Assembly: GCF_023278565.1 (NCBI RefSeq)
Contig: NC_064681.1
Location: 1,364,001 to 1,428,000, forward strand
DNA: 64,000 nt
Direction of reading: 5' to 3'
DNA from: Colletotrichum lupini
Lineage: Eukaryota > Ascomycota > Sordariomycetes > Glomerellales > Glomerellaceae
Of this stretch, positions 24,422-34,543 are shown one piece after another. Each line of letters starts with the position of its first letter. The first letter of the stretch is position 1. The position numbers and the translations under genes are program-made. Under the pieces are notes generated by a model. That model searched no databases. It was not told where the DNA came from and saw only the letters and a program-made list of their open reading frames with translations.

Positions 24422-24494
24422 ACCGCCTCTTGACCGCCTATAACCGCCCACGAACCGCCCTTTTTCGATTCCTCCTTTCTTTTCCTTATAAAAA
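24422..24494 (+). promoter_or_regulatory. Core promoter of the RRM-protein gene: ACCGCC array and TATA box
   Basis: ACCGCC occurs four times, at 24422-24427, 24433-24438, 24443-24448 and 24454-24459, so starts are 11, 10 and 11 bp apart, close to one helical turn. A TATAAAAA box follows at 24487-24494 and then a pyrimidine tract (about 24495-24545), the usual fungal initiation context. The coding start is about 450 bp downstream, after a 5' UTR intron. The binding factor is unknown to me. Confidence 0.55.
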
Positions 24495-24885
24495 CCCCCT
24501 TCTCATCCCCTCCTCCCTCTTCTTCTTCTCTTCCCCTCTTCAACCCATAGCTACCACCCAAGCTTTCAAGATTCCCCTCAATCAGATCTTCCTTGTGTGC
24601 ACCTACCTACCTTATACCCTACCAGCGTCGTCGATCGAATCAATCTTTCAGTCTTACCTAGATTAAAGACGGAAAGCCCCCTTCTTTCATTTCATTCCAC
24701 CGATTCGTTCATCCAATACGATTTCTATCCGAGGCTTTTCAGCCTAGGAAAGAACGACTTCAGCAGAATAGAGGCACCTTCTTCTATAACAGTCCAATAA
24801 TACGGATCGAAATTTCTTCCGGCATCCAGCGACCTCATCTCACAACAACACACATCTGTTCACAGTCGCACTCAGATCACCGGCA

Positions 24886-24940
24886 GTATGTCATTACATT
24901 GCGCTATACCAACTTGAATTTGTCACTAACTTTTGTATAG
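24886..24940 (+). other. 5' UTR intron of the RRM-protein gene
   Basis: A GTATGT donor at 24886, a CACTAAC branch-like site and a TATAG acceptor ending at 24940 lie just before the ATG at 24943. The pattern strongly suggests a 55-nt leader intron ending two bases before the start codon. Confidence 0.65.
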
Positions 24941-24942
24941 AG

Positions 24943-26022
24943 ATGGCTCAGAACTGTGGTCAAAGACTTGCTCCTCACGACCAAGTCCTGGCATCATACT
25001 TGGCACAGCTCGACCTAGGGGATGACCACGCTCAAAGTGCCCCTGCCGCTGCTGCCGCTGCCACAGCTGCTGTGCGTGGCAGCAGTGGGGGCAGTAGCGG
25101 CAGCAGCAGTAGAGGCGGTCTCGGTCGTGGCGGGAGTATGTTAAGAGGAAGTCGAAGCGGAGTCACAAGCTCTCACCATGGCACTCACAAAGCTGTTCCT
25201 TCCCCTGCTGCCGGCTTTGACCAGCTAGTCTGTATCGACCCGGAACCTACCAACACTAGCGCAATAGCCAGTACAAGCCATGCCAAAGGCTTCGAAGCCA
25301 TGCGTATGGTTGCCGAACAACGAGGCCAAAGCACGCATGCACCTCACGAACAAGTAATCTCGCGATTTGCAAGAGAATTCTACAACCTGCCGTCGAATTA
25401 TGCCGGCGACCCGTTGAACCTTCGCAACCAAAGCGCACCAGTCAAAGACTACGAGAATACTGCGCTATTCATCACTGGGCTTCCGGCCAATTGCGATCAT
25501 ACTCTGCTGCTTAAAGCTGTTGCTGGCTGTGCTCCAGTGGGCAAAGTATATGCCGCGGTCATTAACGCTCCAAAGCCGATTGAAGGCCGGCTTCTTACCG
25601 CAGCTAAGTTGGTGTTTTTCGACTGCGCTGGCGCCGAGAATTGCTTCAGGGCCATCAAGCAGAGAAGGCTCATTGTCGGAGGACACCGTCCCAGAGTTGT
25701 CTGGAACCGGATCAAGTCGGCCGCACAGCCCAACACCAGCAGGTCCCGAGTCATCCTAATTCGAGGCCCATCTGAGCTGGTCAGGCGCGATGTGCTGGAT
25801 CGCTGGTTCTCCAAGAAATTCAGCTACCAGACTGAGGAAGTTCTAGAACGCCGAGTACCACAAGCCGGAGTCACAGTGCTTGAATGGCGGTTCGGAAGCT
25901 TCCGAGCCCAAGCGGAGGCCGCCACAATGTACATGAGTGAGAACGAGCTCGAGGGCACGAAGCTAGAATGGCGTTGGGAAGTAGACCCCTGTGCTCGATC
26001 TCAACTCCAAGCTCAGGTGTAA
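24943..26022 (+). CDS. RRM-type RNA-binding protein
   Basis: A single coding exon of 359 aa. Residues 1-25 (QRLAPHDQVLASYLAQLDLGD) precede a low-complexity Ala/Ser/Gly stretch with an RGG-like element (SRGGLGRGGSMLRGSRSG). A second helix-like motif (HAPHEQVISRFAREFYNLP, near 130-150) resembles the N-terminal APHDQVLASYLAQL segment, so the two may be related short motifs. An RRM follows at about 165-245 (TALFITGLPANCDHTLLLKAV; RNP1 region degenerate, LTAAKLVFFDCAGAENCFRAI). A second RRM-like unit at about 260-345 begins SRVILIRGPSELV. No splicing-factor or poly(A)-binding signature is specific enough to name it. Role inferred as RNA binding only. Confidence 0.8.
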   Translation: MAQNCGQRLAPHDQVLASYLAQLDLGDDHAQSAPAAAAAATAAVRGSSGGSSGSSSRGGLGRGGSMLRGSRSGVTSSHHGTHKAVPSPAAGFDQLVCIDPEPTNTSAIASTSHAKGFEAMRMVAEQRGQSTHAPHEQVISRFAREFYNLPSNYAGDPLNLRNQSAPVKDYENTALFITGLPANCDHTLLLKAVAGCAPVGKVYAAVINAPKPIEGRLLTAAKLVFFDCAGAENCFRAIKQRRLIVGGHRPRVVWNRIKSAAQPNTSRSRVILIRGPSELVRRDVLDRWFSKKFSYQTEEVLERRVPQAGVTVLEWRFGSFRAQAEAATMYMSENELEGTKLEWRWEVDPCARSQLQAQV

Positions 26023-28614
26023 AGGTGGAAGGGGCAGTGGAAGAACGGATTGAACGGCACGGGAGGTGCGGGAAGCCAGAAGTTTAATGTTGGTGAGGCT
26101 GGCTGGGAGGAAGTGGATGATGTTTTGGGTGTTTTGGGCGTTTTGGGATTTCGTTTTTAGAAGAAAATACAACCAAAGACCCTTCTACGGTCGACCGAAA
26201 GAGGATGTGCACAAGGATATGCATTGGAAGCAAAGAGGTGAATGCAGGCGGGTCAAAGAAGCTTTTGCCAAGGGGCAAGCTGGGATGGAACGGTTCGCTC
26301 ATGGCTCGTTGGGGTGTGGGAATCTACGTAGTATGTACGCAGTAAGCGTGGGAGAGAAGTGGAGGTGGAGATGCGATGTGCGACGGTGTCTCAGGCTGTG
26401 TGGACGCTCGTGGCATTGTTGCTTGGCTTTGTCGATGAGAGGACCCAGTTGTTCGTCTTGGGGAGATCCTAGCGTGACTGCGTGAGCCTTTGCTCTTGGC
26501 TAGGTCTTGGCTCATATTGGCTTCATCTTGGTTTGACCTGGTTCGACTCTTGATTTTGCTTACTGTGGTAGGCTCAGATCGTAGGTTCTCGGAACGATGG
26601 GTGTTATAGGCCCAGGTCCCTTGGAGTTGAGCCTCCCCGTTAGGTTCCTCGTAGCCCGTTACCCCGTCTCCCTCAGCCCCCCCTTTGGTGTTGTGCGCGC
26701 GTTCCGTCAAAAGTCTGTGCTTGGCTGCCTCCCTCAGAAGGTTCAGGTGCCTTTCCTCTGGAATTGTTACTCCGTCCGAAAAAAAAGTCAATTGTATGGA
26801 CGGTGGTCCCTTGTTACTTTAGGGCGGGTTGCAGTTAGACGCATGGGACGCCCGTCTGCTGCATAACTTTGCCCAGATGTTGAGATTTCGAGAAAAAGCC
26901 TCGGCACTGTACCAGGAATTAGGCGAACTTGACACAATCGGTAGACTCTACTACTCTGTGGAGTAGAGTGAGAGGAACGGAGATGAGGATCAAGTGTCCC
27001 ATGTCAGCGTGGTCATTGATGACGGACAACATCTGAAGGATATGATGAGAGGAGTGGCTGGATGCGCGTGGAACTCTGAGAATCTTGGAATGGAAGTCTT
27101 GGCACAATTTCGTTACTGGTGGATGGAGAGGAAGGAAGACGTAGTGTGCAGCAGCGCAGTAAGGTACGGAGTACATACATACACCATAAGGTACTCGGTC
27201 GAGTCGGTCGTGGATCAGTGGATAAAGTCTTGCTGGCGTTGCATTTCTATTGGGGAAATGCCTCCGGGACTTTGATGGTCTTCAGGGGTCTGCGATGGCT
27301 TTGTGACGTCGTTCGGCGTCGCTGGCGTCGCTGGCGTCGTTGGGCTGCTGCTTATCTGCACGACGTTTTGTCTTGGCGACCAATTTCTTCCACGGTCTTT
27401 TCCCCCCTTGCCAGACTTGCGGCCTGCCTGCATTGCCGCCAGTCTGTGAGTGGTTATTCGCTTCTTTTTCGTGGTGTAGGTACCTACATACGATGTCCTC
27501 CGTAGGCTGCAGCTGGACAACGCGAAGCAAAACAACAAAACCAAAACATGAAGCCTCGACACATGTGTGGAACAGCTTCCCAGAGAGCAGGGCGTCTGTC
27601 TGTCTTCCTAGGTATCGTATCCGTACGTACCTAGCATCAAATTCCAATTACCACCTCTCGCACGCGTCGCATCCTCACACACGGACGGAAAAAGTATCTT
27701 GTACTTTTGGTTTCACGGCATTTCAGGCGGCGCCCGTCGAACGAGCCAGCTGGCCAGGTGTACCCAACTACCCATCAGGTACTCCGTACACGCACACACG
27801 CCCGCCCGCTGCTTCTCTTCCCAAGTTCCCACTCGTCCAGCAATGCACAGGGGTTCTGTCAGAGCTCTTGGCATGACAGCAAGCCTGGCCGTGCCTTGAT
27901 TCACCGACTCTCAGTACGCCTCGAACTCTTTCCGTCTCCCTCTCCCCGTGCAAGGTTTCTCGCTAGAATTCAGTCCAGATGTGTGGATGTGTATCTGCCT
28001 GTTCATCGGCTCCCCTTGCTACATATGCAACGAAGCCGAACATGTCACGAACTCTCTTGCTCTCTTTCGGATTGACGGCCTCCCTCACTTACGCAACAAA
28101 TAACAACAAGACAACATCTGCCTAGGTTCATACTCAGGTTCCCCCTTCTCACTGACTGGTCAGCAGCGAGAGAAAGCTCAAGTTGAAACGTACTCGCCCC
28201 GAAACCCCCAGGCCCGGTCCAGCCCAGCCCCCCCGGACAACCTTGAACACAAACCCCTGCTGCCGCTACCGCTACCCGCGGCCACCAATCCACCACCGAC
28301 CGACTGGACCACGTTGATCAAGACTGGGGAACGAGGGTCCTCACTTCTCTCCATCTCTTCAGAATCCGTTTATTATATCCCTCCCTCCCACTTCTGCTGT
28401 TCGTCCAGCCACACTGTCAAAAGTCTTGGTATTGGGGTTTGTTCCACACTTCTTCACCGTCCCTTATCCCAGTGATACAACCTTGGTGTACCCGCCCTCT
28501 TCGACTTCGTATAAGACGTCCTTTTCGCCCTTGTAACATTACAACTTCTTCCAAGTGAAGCACCTTGGAAACCCAACAACGTCTAGACAAACATAGACGC
28601 CTCAGCTCGCCGTC
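26023..28614. other. Intergenic, about 2.6 kb
   Basis: No supported gene. Open frames on both strands up to 178 codons lack domains and sensible continuation. A 9-bp GTCGCTGGC tandem occurs near 27315-27335. TACGGAGTA-type words are at 27165-27173 and 27780-27788. The last ~600 bp are pyrimidine-rich and probably form the promoter and leader of the exchanger gene. Confidence 0.45.
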
Positions 28615-30150
28615 ATGTCGGCTCCGAGGTCACCCTACCGCCAGAGCTATAGATCGTCAACCGATGGACGATCGCGTCGACGAGAATCAAACCACCCCAT
28701 CATCCCTCCCGAGAAGGCACGCACTTCAAACTACTCCTCCCGCGGCGAGGAGCTGCCGAGCCACAATGGGCACCTACACCGGAAACCTCCGCCAGGTAGC
28801 AAAGTCAGGGTCAAGCCGTCCGGCGAGAGTGGCCGCCGGGGCTTTCACCCTTTCAAGTTCCTCAAGATCTCCTGGAAATCGTCAAGTCGAGCCTCCCTCC
28901 TCTGCAACTTTCTCTGGCCTTTTGTGCCCGCCGCTTTTGCCGTTCGATATACTCGACCGAACGACCATGTTCTCATCTTCATCCTCACTTACATCGCCAT
29001 GATACCCTGTGCCAACATGGTTGGATTCGCCGGCCAGGAGCTCTCTCGCAAAGTGAGCCACGTCTTTGGCGTGCTGATTGAGACAACGTGAGAAAAGCCC
29101 CGTTCTTCCGCACCTTGCAATGCTAATAATAGTTGGTAGCTTTGGTTCCATTGTCGAAATCATTCTCTTCATGGTACTGCTCGCCGGAGACCAGTTTACC
29201 GTCATCAAGGCTGCCATTCTCGGTTCCATCTTGGCAACTATGCTTCTATGCCTGGGACTGTGCTTCATTGCGGGTGGCATGCGACGAGACGAGGCCGAGT
29301 TCAGTGAAGTCGTCAGTGAAGCCGGCAGCGGCTTGCTGCTCACAGCGTAAGTACTACCTCCGACTGGCAACACCACACGATGCTAACAACTGTGACCAGA
29401 GGTGTCACCCTCGCCATCCCGACCCTGTTCGCCAACTCGCTCGAAAACCAGCTCACCGGCGAAGAACTCGGCAGCAAGACCCGCCACATCTCGCGCATCG
29501 TGTCCTGCCTCCTCATCATCGCCTACGCCGTCTACGTCTACTTCCAGGCCCGGACCCACCACGGAATCTACGACGCCATCTTTGAGCACGACGAGCAGCG
29601 AGACCACGACAAGCGCAAGGACCTCAACAAGCCCAAGCTGACGCTGACCGAGTGCCTCGTCGCCCTCGTCATCGCAATCACCCTCGTCACCTTCATGGCC
29701 ATCTACCTCGTCGAGCAGATCGCCCCCATCGTCGAGCGGCACAACATCTCGGACCCCTTTATGGGTCTCATCCTCGTGCCCCTCGTCGAGAAGGCCGCTG
29801 AGCACCTCACGGCCGTCGACGAGGCGTGGGACAACCAGATGAACTTTGCTCTGTCACACGTCCTCGGCGCCACGTTGCAGACGGCTCTCTTCAACGCGCC
29901 GCTCGTCGTTATCGTCGCGTGGGGCCTGCACAAGCACATGGACCTCGTCTTTGAGGTGTTTGATATCGGCATGCTCATCCTGGCCATCTTGACTGTTGGA
30001 AATTTCTTGAGGGACCAGAAGAGCAATTACCTCGAGGGATTCTTGAGCGTGACGATTTACGTCGCTATTGCCGTCGCTGCATTTTACTACCCAAACCCGC
30101 CCGGTCACGGTGGTACTGCCGAGGGTGGGAGTGCAGAAGGGGGCCATTGA
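28615..30150 (+). CDS. CAX-family (Ca2+/H+ antiporter-like) membrane protein with divergent signature motifs
   Basis: Three exons (28615-29087, 29140-29346, 29400-30150) give 476 aa. The first ~85 residues are a basic, Ser-rich cytosolic tail. Around eleven hydrophobic segments follow in two halves separated by a charged loop (HDEQRDHDKRKDLNKPKL, near 320), the CAX alpha-repeat architecture. The first repeat reads TFGSIVEIILFM (near 157-168), where classical CAX proteins have GNxxEL/I. The second reads LVPLVEKAAEHLTAV (near 380), where the family has GNxAEH. Acidic residues are kept but both asparagines are changed. The start of the second half is ETLVTFMAIYLVE-like. Vacuolar Ca2+/H+ exchange is the family role; the altered motifs make ion specificity uncertain. 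The C-terminal tail is Gly-rich and short. Confidence 0.85.
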
Positions 30151-30778
30151 GGCATGTGTTAAAGTACGAACGGAATAGGAAAGCGAAATAACGAAGGTCA
30201 CGAAAGAAATGTACATGTATTGCTTTACGGGAGTTAATATTCACGGAGAGCAAACGGGTATATAATCAACAGAGAATATTCAAATTGCAGAAAACATTAT
30301 GATCATTCAGTATCTGTAACGCTAGGAGTGGTATATATCTGCTAACTATCCGCACGTCCACCCATGTCGCGTGTGTAAGTGCAAGCGAGACCTGGGGGTG
30401 GATGCATGTCGTCTCCCCTTCTCTCCGCGGAGATGCCTAAAATACGCTGGTAAAAACATAGAGTCCCCCGCCGTCTCCGCAAAAACGTAGTCTTTCAACT
30501 TCGTTCCGTCCCAAGCTAGAGGAAGTTTAGAGCAGAATTACCGTTTCCCCCCCCCGGAGATGCTTGATTCTGTCGCACCTCTTTTTCTTTCTTAGTGTAG
30601 ATGCTTGTCGTTGATACAAACTCCACCCACACCACCCCGTCCAAGTACGGCCCGGCGCGGTGGCGGCTCTGCCTGCTGACCAGGGGACCTGTGCCGAACT
30701 TCCGAGCTCCGTCGGCCCGGCTCACGGGACAGGCGTTTTTGACGTCCCCTTTGGGAATCTGGACTCCCCAGATGTGAT
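30151..30778. other. Convergent intergenic spacer
   Basis: This spacer separates the 3' ends of the exchanger and nitrate reductase genes. The minus-strand frame entering from 31211 is an out-of-phase shadow. No gene is supported. Confidence 0.55.
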
Positions 30779-33558
30779 CTAGAAGAACAACAGGTCGTCT
30801 TCCTTCCATCCGAGGCTGGCAAGGCTGGCGCGCACCCCCTTCTCCAACGGCTCCGGCCCGCAGACGAGGACGAGCTCGTCGCCGCCGCCACCACTGCCGC
30901 ACCTGCCGACTTCCCTTTCGAAAAAGGCGCCGTCCATGCGACCCTTCTGTCCCGTCCACTCCGGCCCAGGTTTGGTGAGCGAGTACACCAGCCGACACTT
31001 GTCTGGGCCGGCGGCGGCGGCCATTTCGTCGAGCTCCGCGCGGCAGAGGATATCCTCCTCGACGCGGTTGCCGTCGAGGACCAGGCACGTCGTCGGGTCC
31101 GCTTCGTCCTTGAGGACGGCGCGGAGGACCTGGAAGATTGGCGTTATGCCGGAGCCCGCGCAGATCATGACGAAGCGCTTGACTGTGCGTTGTTTCCCCG
31201 AGATGGAGCATAGCCCCTTGCCGAGGTATTCAAATTTGCCAATGGGGCCCTTGAAGTCGACAAAGTGGCCGACGGGGATGGCGTCGAGGGCCTGCGTCAT
31301 CTTGCCGCCCGGCTGGCCGCCGGGGGTGTCGTAGTAGATCTTGACGAGGACGTGGAGTTGACCCCGCTCGGTGCCCTCTGATATCGGGGTGTAGGCGCGG
31401 ATGATGGCCTCGCGGGTGACGGGGTCGCGGAGGCGCATCATGAGGTGCTGGCCGACGGGCAGGCCGGCGATTTGGTCGGCGTGTTCGAGGGTGAAGGTGA
31501 AGATCTTGGTGTCGGAGGAGATTTTTGTCTTTTTAGAGAGGATGCCCTTTGTCCAGGTCTTTGACTGGAGGAAGACGGCGCGGGGGGAGGCTTTGGAGTC
31601 TTCTACTACGACCTCGCCTGCGCTTAGGATCTTTTGGGCTGCTGAGTCGAGGGTGCCGATGTGGTACTGGGGCATCATGGCCTTGGCGTTTTCGCTGTCT
31701 AGAGGGGGGACTATGTTAAGAACGAGTAACACTGGAGAAGGGGGATGACTGCGAACTCACGAATGGTCAGGAACTCTTCTGACACGTCCTGTGCGGCTGC
31801 TCCAAAGATGGATGCCGCGCCTCCCGGATGGCCTTCCAAGAAAGGAGTGCCGTCGTACACCTCGTTATTGACGACGAACCAAGGCTCCTCTTCGCCCTCA
31901 TGCTGGCGTAGCTCCTCAATGGAGATGGACCGCTTGACGGTATCCTTGGTCATGCAGATTTCCTTGATGGGCTCCAGTTCGGCGGAATTCTCAGCTTCGC
32001 CCTCAACCTTCTCGCCCCAGAATCCGTTGGCCAGGTTTCCTCCAGCCTTCTTGACGCGGTCCATCCAGCCGCCCGGCATGAGGGCCGGTTGCGTTGGGTG
32101 CTCGAAACGTAGGCTATGGCCCTCTTTATGGATGACGATCCTGAACCACGGGTTATTCATCATGCCCAGGACACTCCAGTACATGTCTCTCGGTTGCACC
32201 ATCATGCCCTCGTCCATGGCGCGGACCATAACGTCCGCCGCATCTGCGAGCTGGACTACGGGAATGTCCAAGTCCCAGAAGCACCAGCAGAAGCAGCTCT
32301 CTCTCCAATCCATGTCCACGCGGCCGCCGTAGAGGGTCTCGCCCTCGGGAGCGAGTCGGTATGTGTCTTCGGGGTAGTTAATGTTGGCGAGGAGCCATGT
32401 CTTGCCACGGCCTAGGGTTATTTCTACTCTGGTGATGCGTCGACCGCCGCCGCCGTACGCATATCCGCGAACCTTGTAGGACTCTGGTCCTTTGTTCAAT
32501 GACAGAACCTCGTCGTGCGCAGGGTAGCAGGTGGCGCTGTTCGTGTTGAGGTCGTAGATGGCGTAACGTTCATCTTTCCACACTTCGGGGAGGTCAGCGC
32601 TGGCGTCTGGCGAGACCATAGTTGGGAGCACGCGGTTGTCGTAAATGTGGTACCAGTTGTCGCTCGGCTCCTTGGTTACAATGATCTTCTTGAGCCACTT
32701 TACGCTTCTGCCGCCGATCTGCCCAGGAATGATGATGCGTACTGGCTTCCCGTGGTCGGGGTGCAGCAACTCGCCGTTCATGCGGTAACAGACGGTCACG
32801 CCGCGGTTAGGATCCATGCACCAGTTGAGCTTGATGCTCGTTCCATAGTATCCGTTGGGTAATTTGTCGGCGCCCTCGAAACAGACGTATTTGGCGCCCC
32901 TCTTGGGCATCGCCTTGGCGAGCAGGTCGCCTATCGAGACACCGGTCCAGATGGCTGTTGACAGACCGGCGGCGCCCCATGAGAAGCCTTTTGACTTTCT
33001 CACCATGTTCTGTTCTTTCCGGCGGTTTCCAGCGCATACGAGGGTGACGGGGTAGGTGATCTGCTCGTAGTCTGAGATGAGGTCCCTCAGTGTCATCTTG
33101 ATAGGGTTCTCGACCAGGCCCTCGACGGTGAACTCCCAGTCAAACATGTCTTCATCCTCGACTTTTGGCACTGGGCCATGGTTGCGTACATAGTGCAAGT
33201 CTTTTGTGGTGATGAAACCTTCGTCGTACAGCTCGCTGAGAGGGGCCTCGACGTTGAAGGGGTGAAGCCCCGTTAGGCGTATTAGTCGGGGATCTCGGGT
33301 GACGTGACTGTCGGGTGTCTTGAGGTCTTCGGTGAGGACCTTGTTGACTCTAGACTTGGGAGGTAGGGGATACGTGCGAGGGCCCTCGACGATGACCCCG
33401 TCTAATAAGCATCCTGATATCGAGCAGTCTGATCCGCCGTCAACGCTATAAGACTGACCCTCTCTTACTGTCGTTGCTGGACTCGGGGGAAAGCTGAGCT
33501 CCTTTTTGACGTGTGATTCTCGTATGGATGTTGGGGTAGGGATGGGTAGAACTTCCAT
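30779..33558 (-). CDS. niaD: Assimilatory nitrate reductase (NAD(P)H), NiaD/NIT-3
   Basis: Two exons on the minus strand (33558-31761, 31698-30779) give 905 aa. The enzyme reduces nitrate to nitrite using molybdenum cofactor, cytochrome b5 haem and FAD. The molybdopterin domain carries the Mo-ligand Cys in VTLVCAGNRR (near 176) and VKWLKKIIV. A dimerisation domain follows. Cytochrome b5 has GHPGGAASIF (near 579). Placing the intron acceptor at 31699-31700 creates TIHSENAKAMM and so restores the second haem His; a nearer upstream acceptor would delete it. The FAD/NAD module shows RAYTPISEGTERG (near 701), CAGSGITPIFQVL (near 779) and CGPEPLEKG. Start taken at 33558 (MEVLPIPT); an in-frame ATG at 33666 would add 36 residues. 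Nitrite reductase and nitrate permease are not adjacent in this window. Confidence 0.96.
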
Positions 33559-33812
33559 GGTTGACGACGATGGCTGAGTATGAATGATAGGCGTGATGAG
33601 GAAGAGTGGATGAAGTTGAGCAGGGTAGGCGTCCGCGGTAATAGTTGTCTCAGTCGTTGATGACAATCACAAGCCAGCCATGAAAACTACGTATGCGCTA
33701 GGCAAGATTTAATCAAGTATCAAATGAGAAAACAAAGCTCGATGCAAGGTCGCTATAAAGTAGAGCAGATGGTTGGGAATCGCGAGAGAAAAGAGGGAAT
33801 CTACAAACGCCG

Positions 33813-34543
33813 GATAAGGATGGAATAAGTAACAATGATGAGTGGGTTGGGTTGGTGGAGGTGAGATTTGGATTTCCTGGGGCCGGAGTTTGGTGTCTGT
33901 GGTGTGGGCGGGCCGGACGCACAACAGGGGGCGAGGGGATGGGGAATTGCTGCATGACATGACATGGCATGGCATGGCAAGTGCAAGGCCAAAGATTTAA
34001 GGCCTTGCTTAGGGATGGGGTGGGATAGCACAACATGGCATCATCAGATGGAAGTGACGCTAAGATAAAGGCTCACTGGGAGACCTAAGAGCCGTGGACA
34101 AGCAGGATCATCTCTCCGAGAATTGCGCTGACGGTTGGACAGGAAGGTATACAGTACCTACCTAGAGAAAGAGAAAGCCCCGTCCTTGTACAGAACCTGC
34201 GGTGCCATATCCCATCCTCACCCGAGACTTTTAGCTTGAATGCCCTCGTTGGCCGTGGTCAAAGTGTCGTGTAAGTGAGCAGACGGTTCGCCGGCGAATG
34301 AGATCGACCAGACGGTCCCGAACCTGGCAACTTCCTTATTCGACGGGTACGAGACGGCGTGCGGCGAGGAGATGCAACTTTCTAGCTAGGAAGGGAGTGG
34401 GCTCAAGTGTTGAAGAGTTCCGCGGAGGAAAGACACACACTGACACTACTGGCATGCTGCGGGATTCTTATCAGTTGCCCGCGTCATATTTCTCTTGGAC
34501 AGTTTGACGTTGGCGGTTGGACTGATGCTATTGGGGCGATAAG
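33813..34543 (-). promoter_or_regulatory. Candidate nitrate/nitrogen control sites upstream of niaD
   Basis: TCCGCGGA at 34419-34426 matches the NIT4 palindrome. The overlapping CTCCGCGG on the minus strand (34421-34428) matches the Aspergillus NirA site CTCCGHGG. GATAAG-type AreA/NIT2 sites lie at 33813-33818, 34467-34472 (reverse) and 34538-34543. The NIT4-like site is about 860 bp from the start codon and about 40 bp from a GATA site. Spacing and function are inferred. Confidence 0.55.
33953..33977 (+). repeat. CATGR pentanucleotide tandem repeat
   Basis: Two CATGA then three CATGG units lie in tandem in the niaD upstream region. Confidence 0.8.

Noticed and set aside
26488..26560. tRNA-like B-box (GGTTCGACTCT)
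   Set aside because: There is no matching A-box and no acceptor-stem pairing around it.
30516..31211. 231-codon minus-strand open frame overlapping the nitrate reductase 3' part
   Set aside because: It is in another phase of confirmed FAD/NAD domain sequence and is Arg/Pro/Gly-rich as expected for a shadow.
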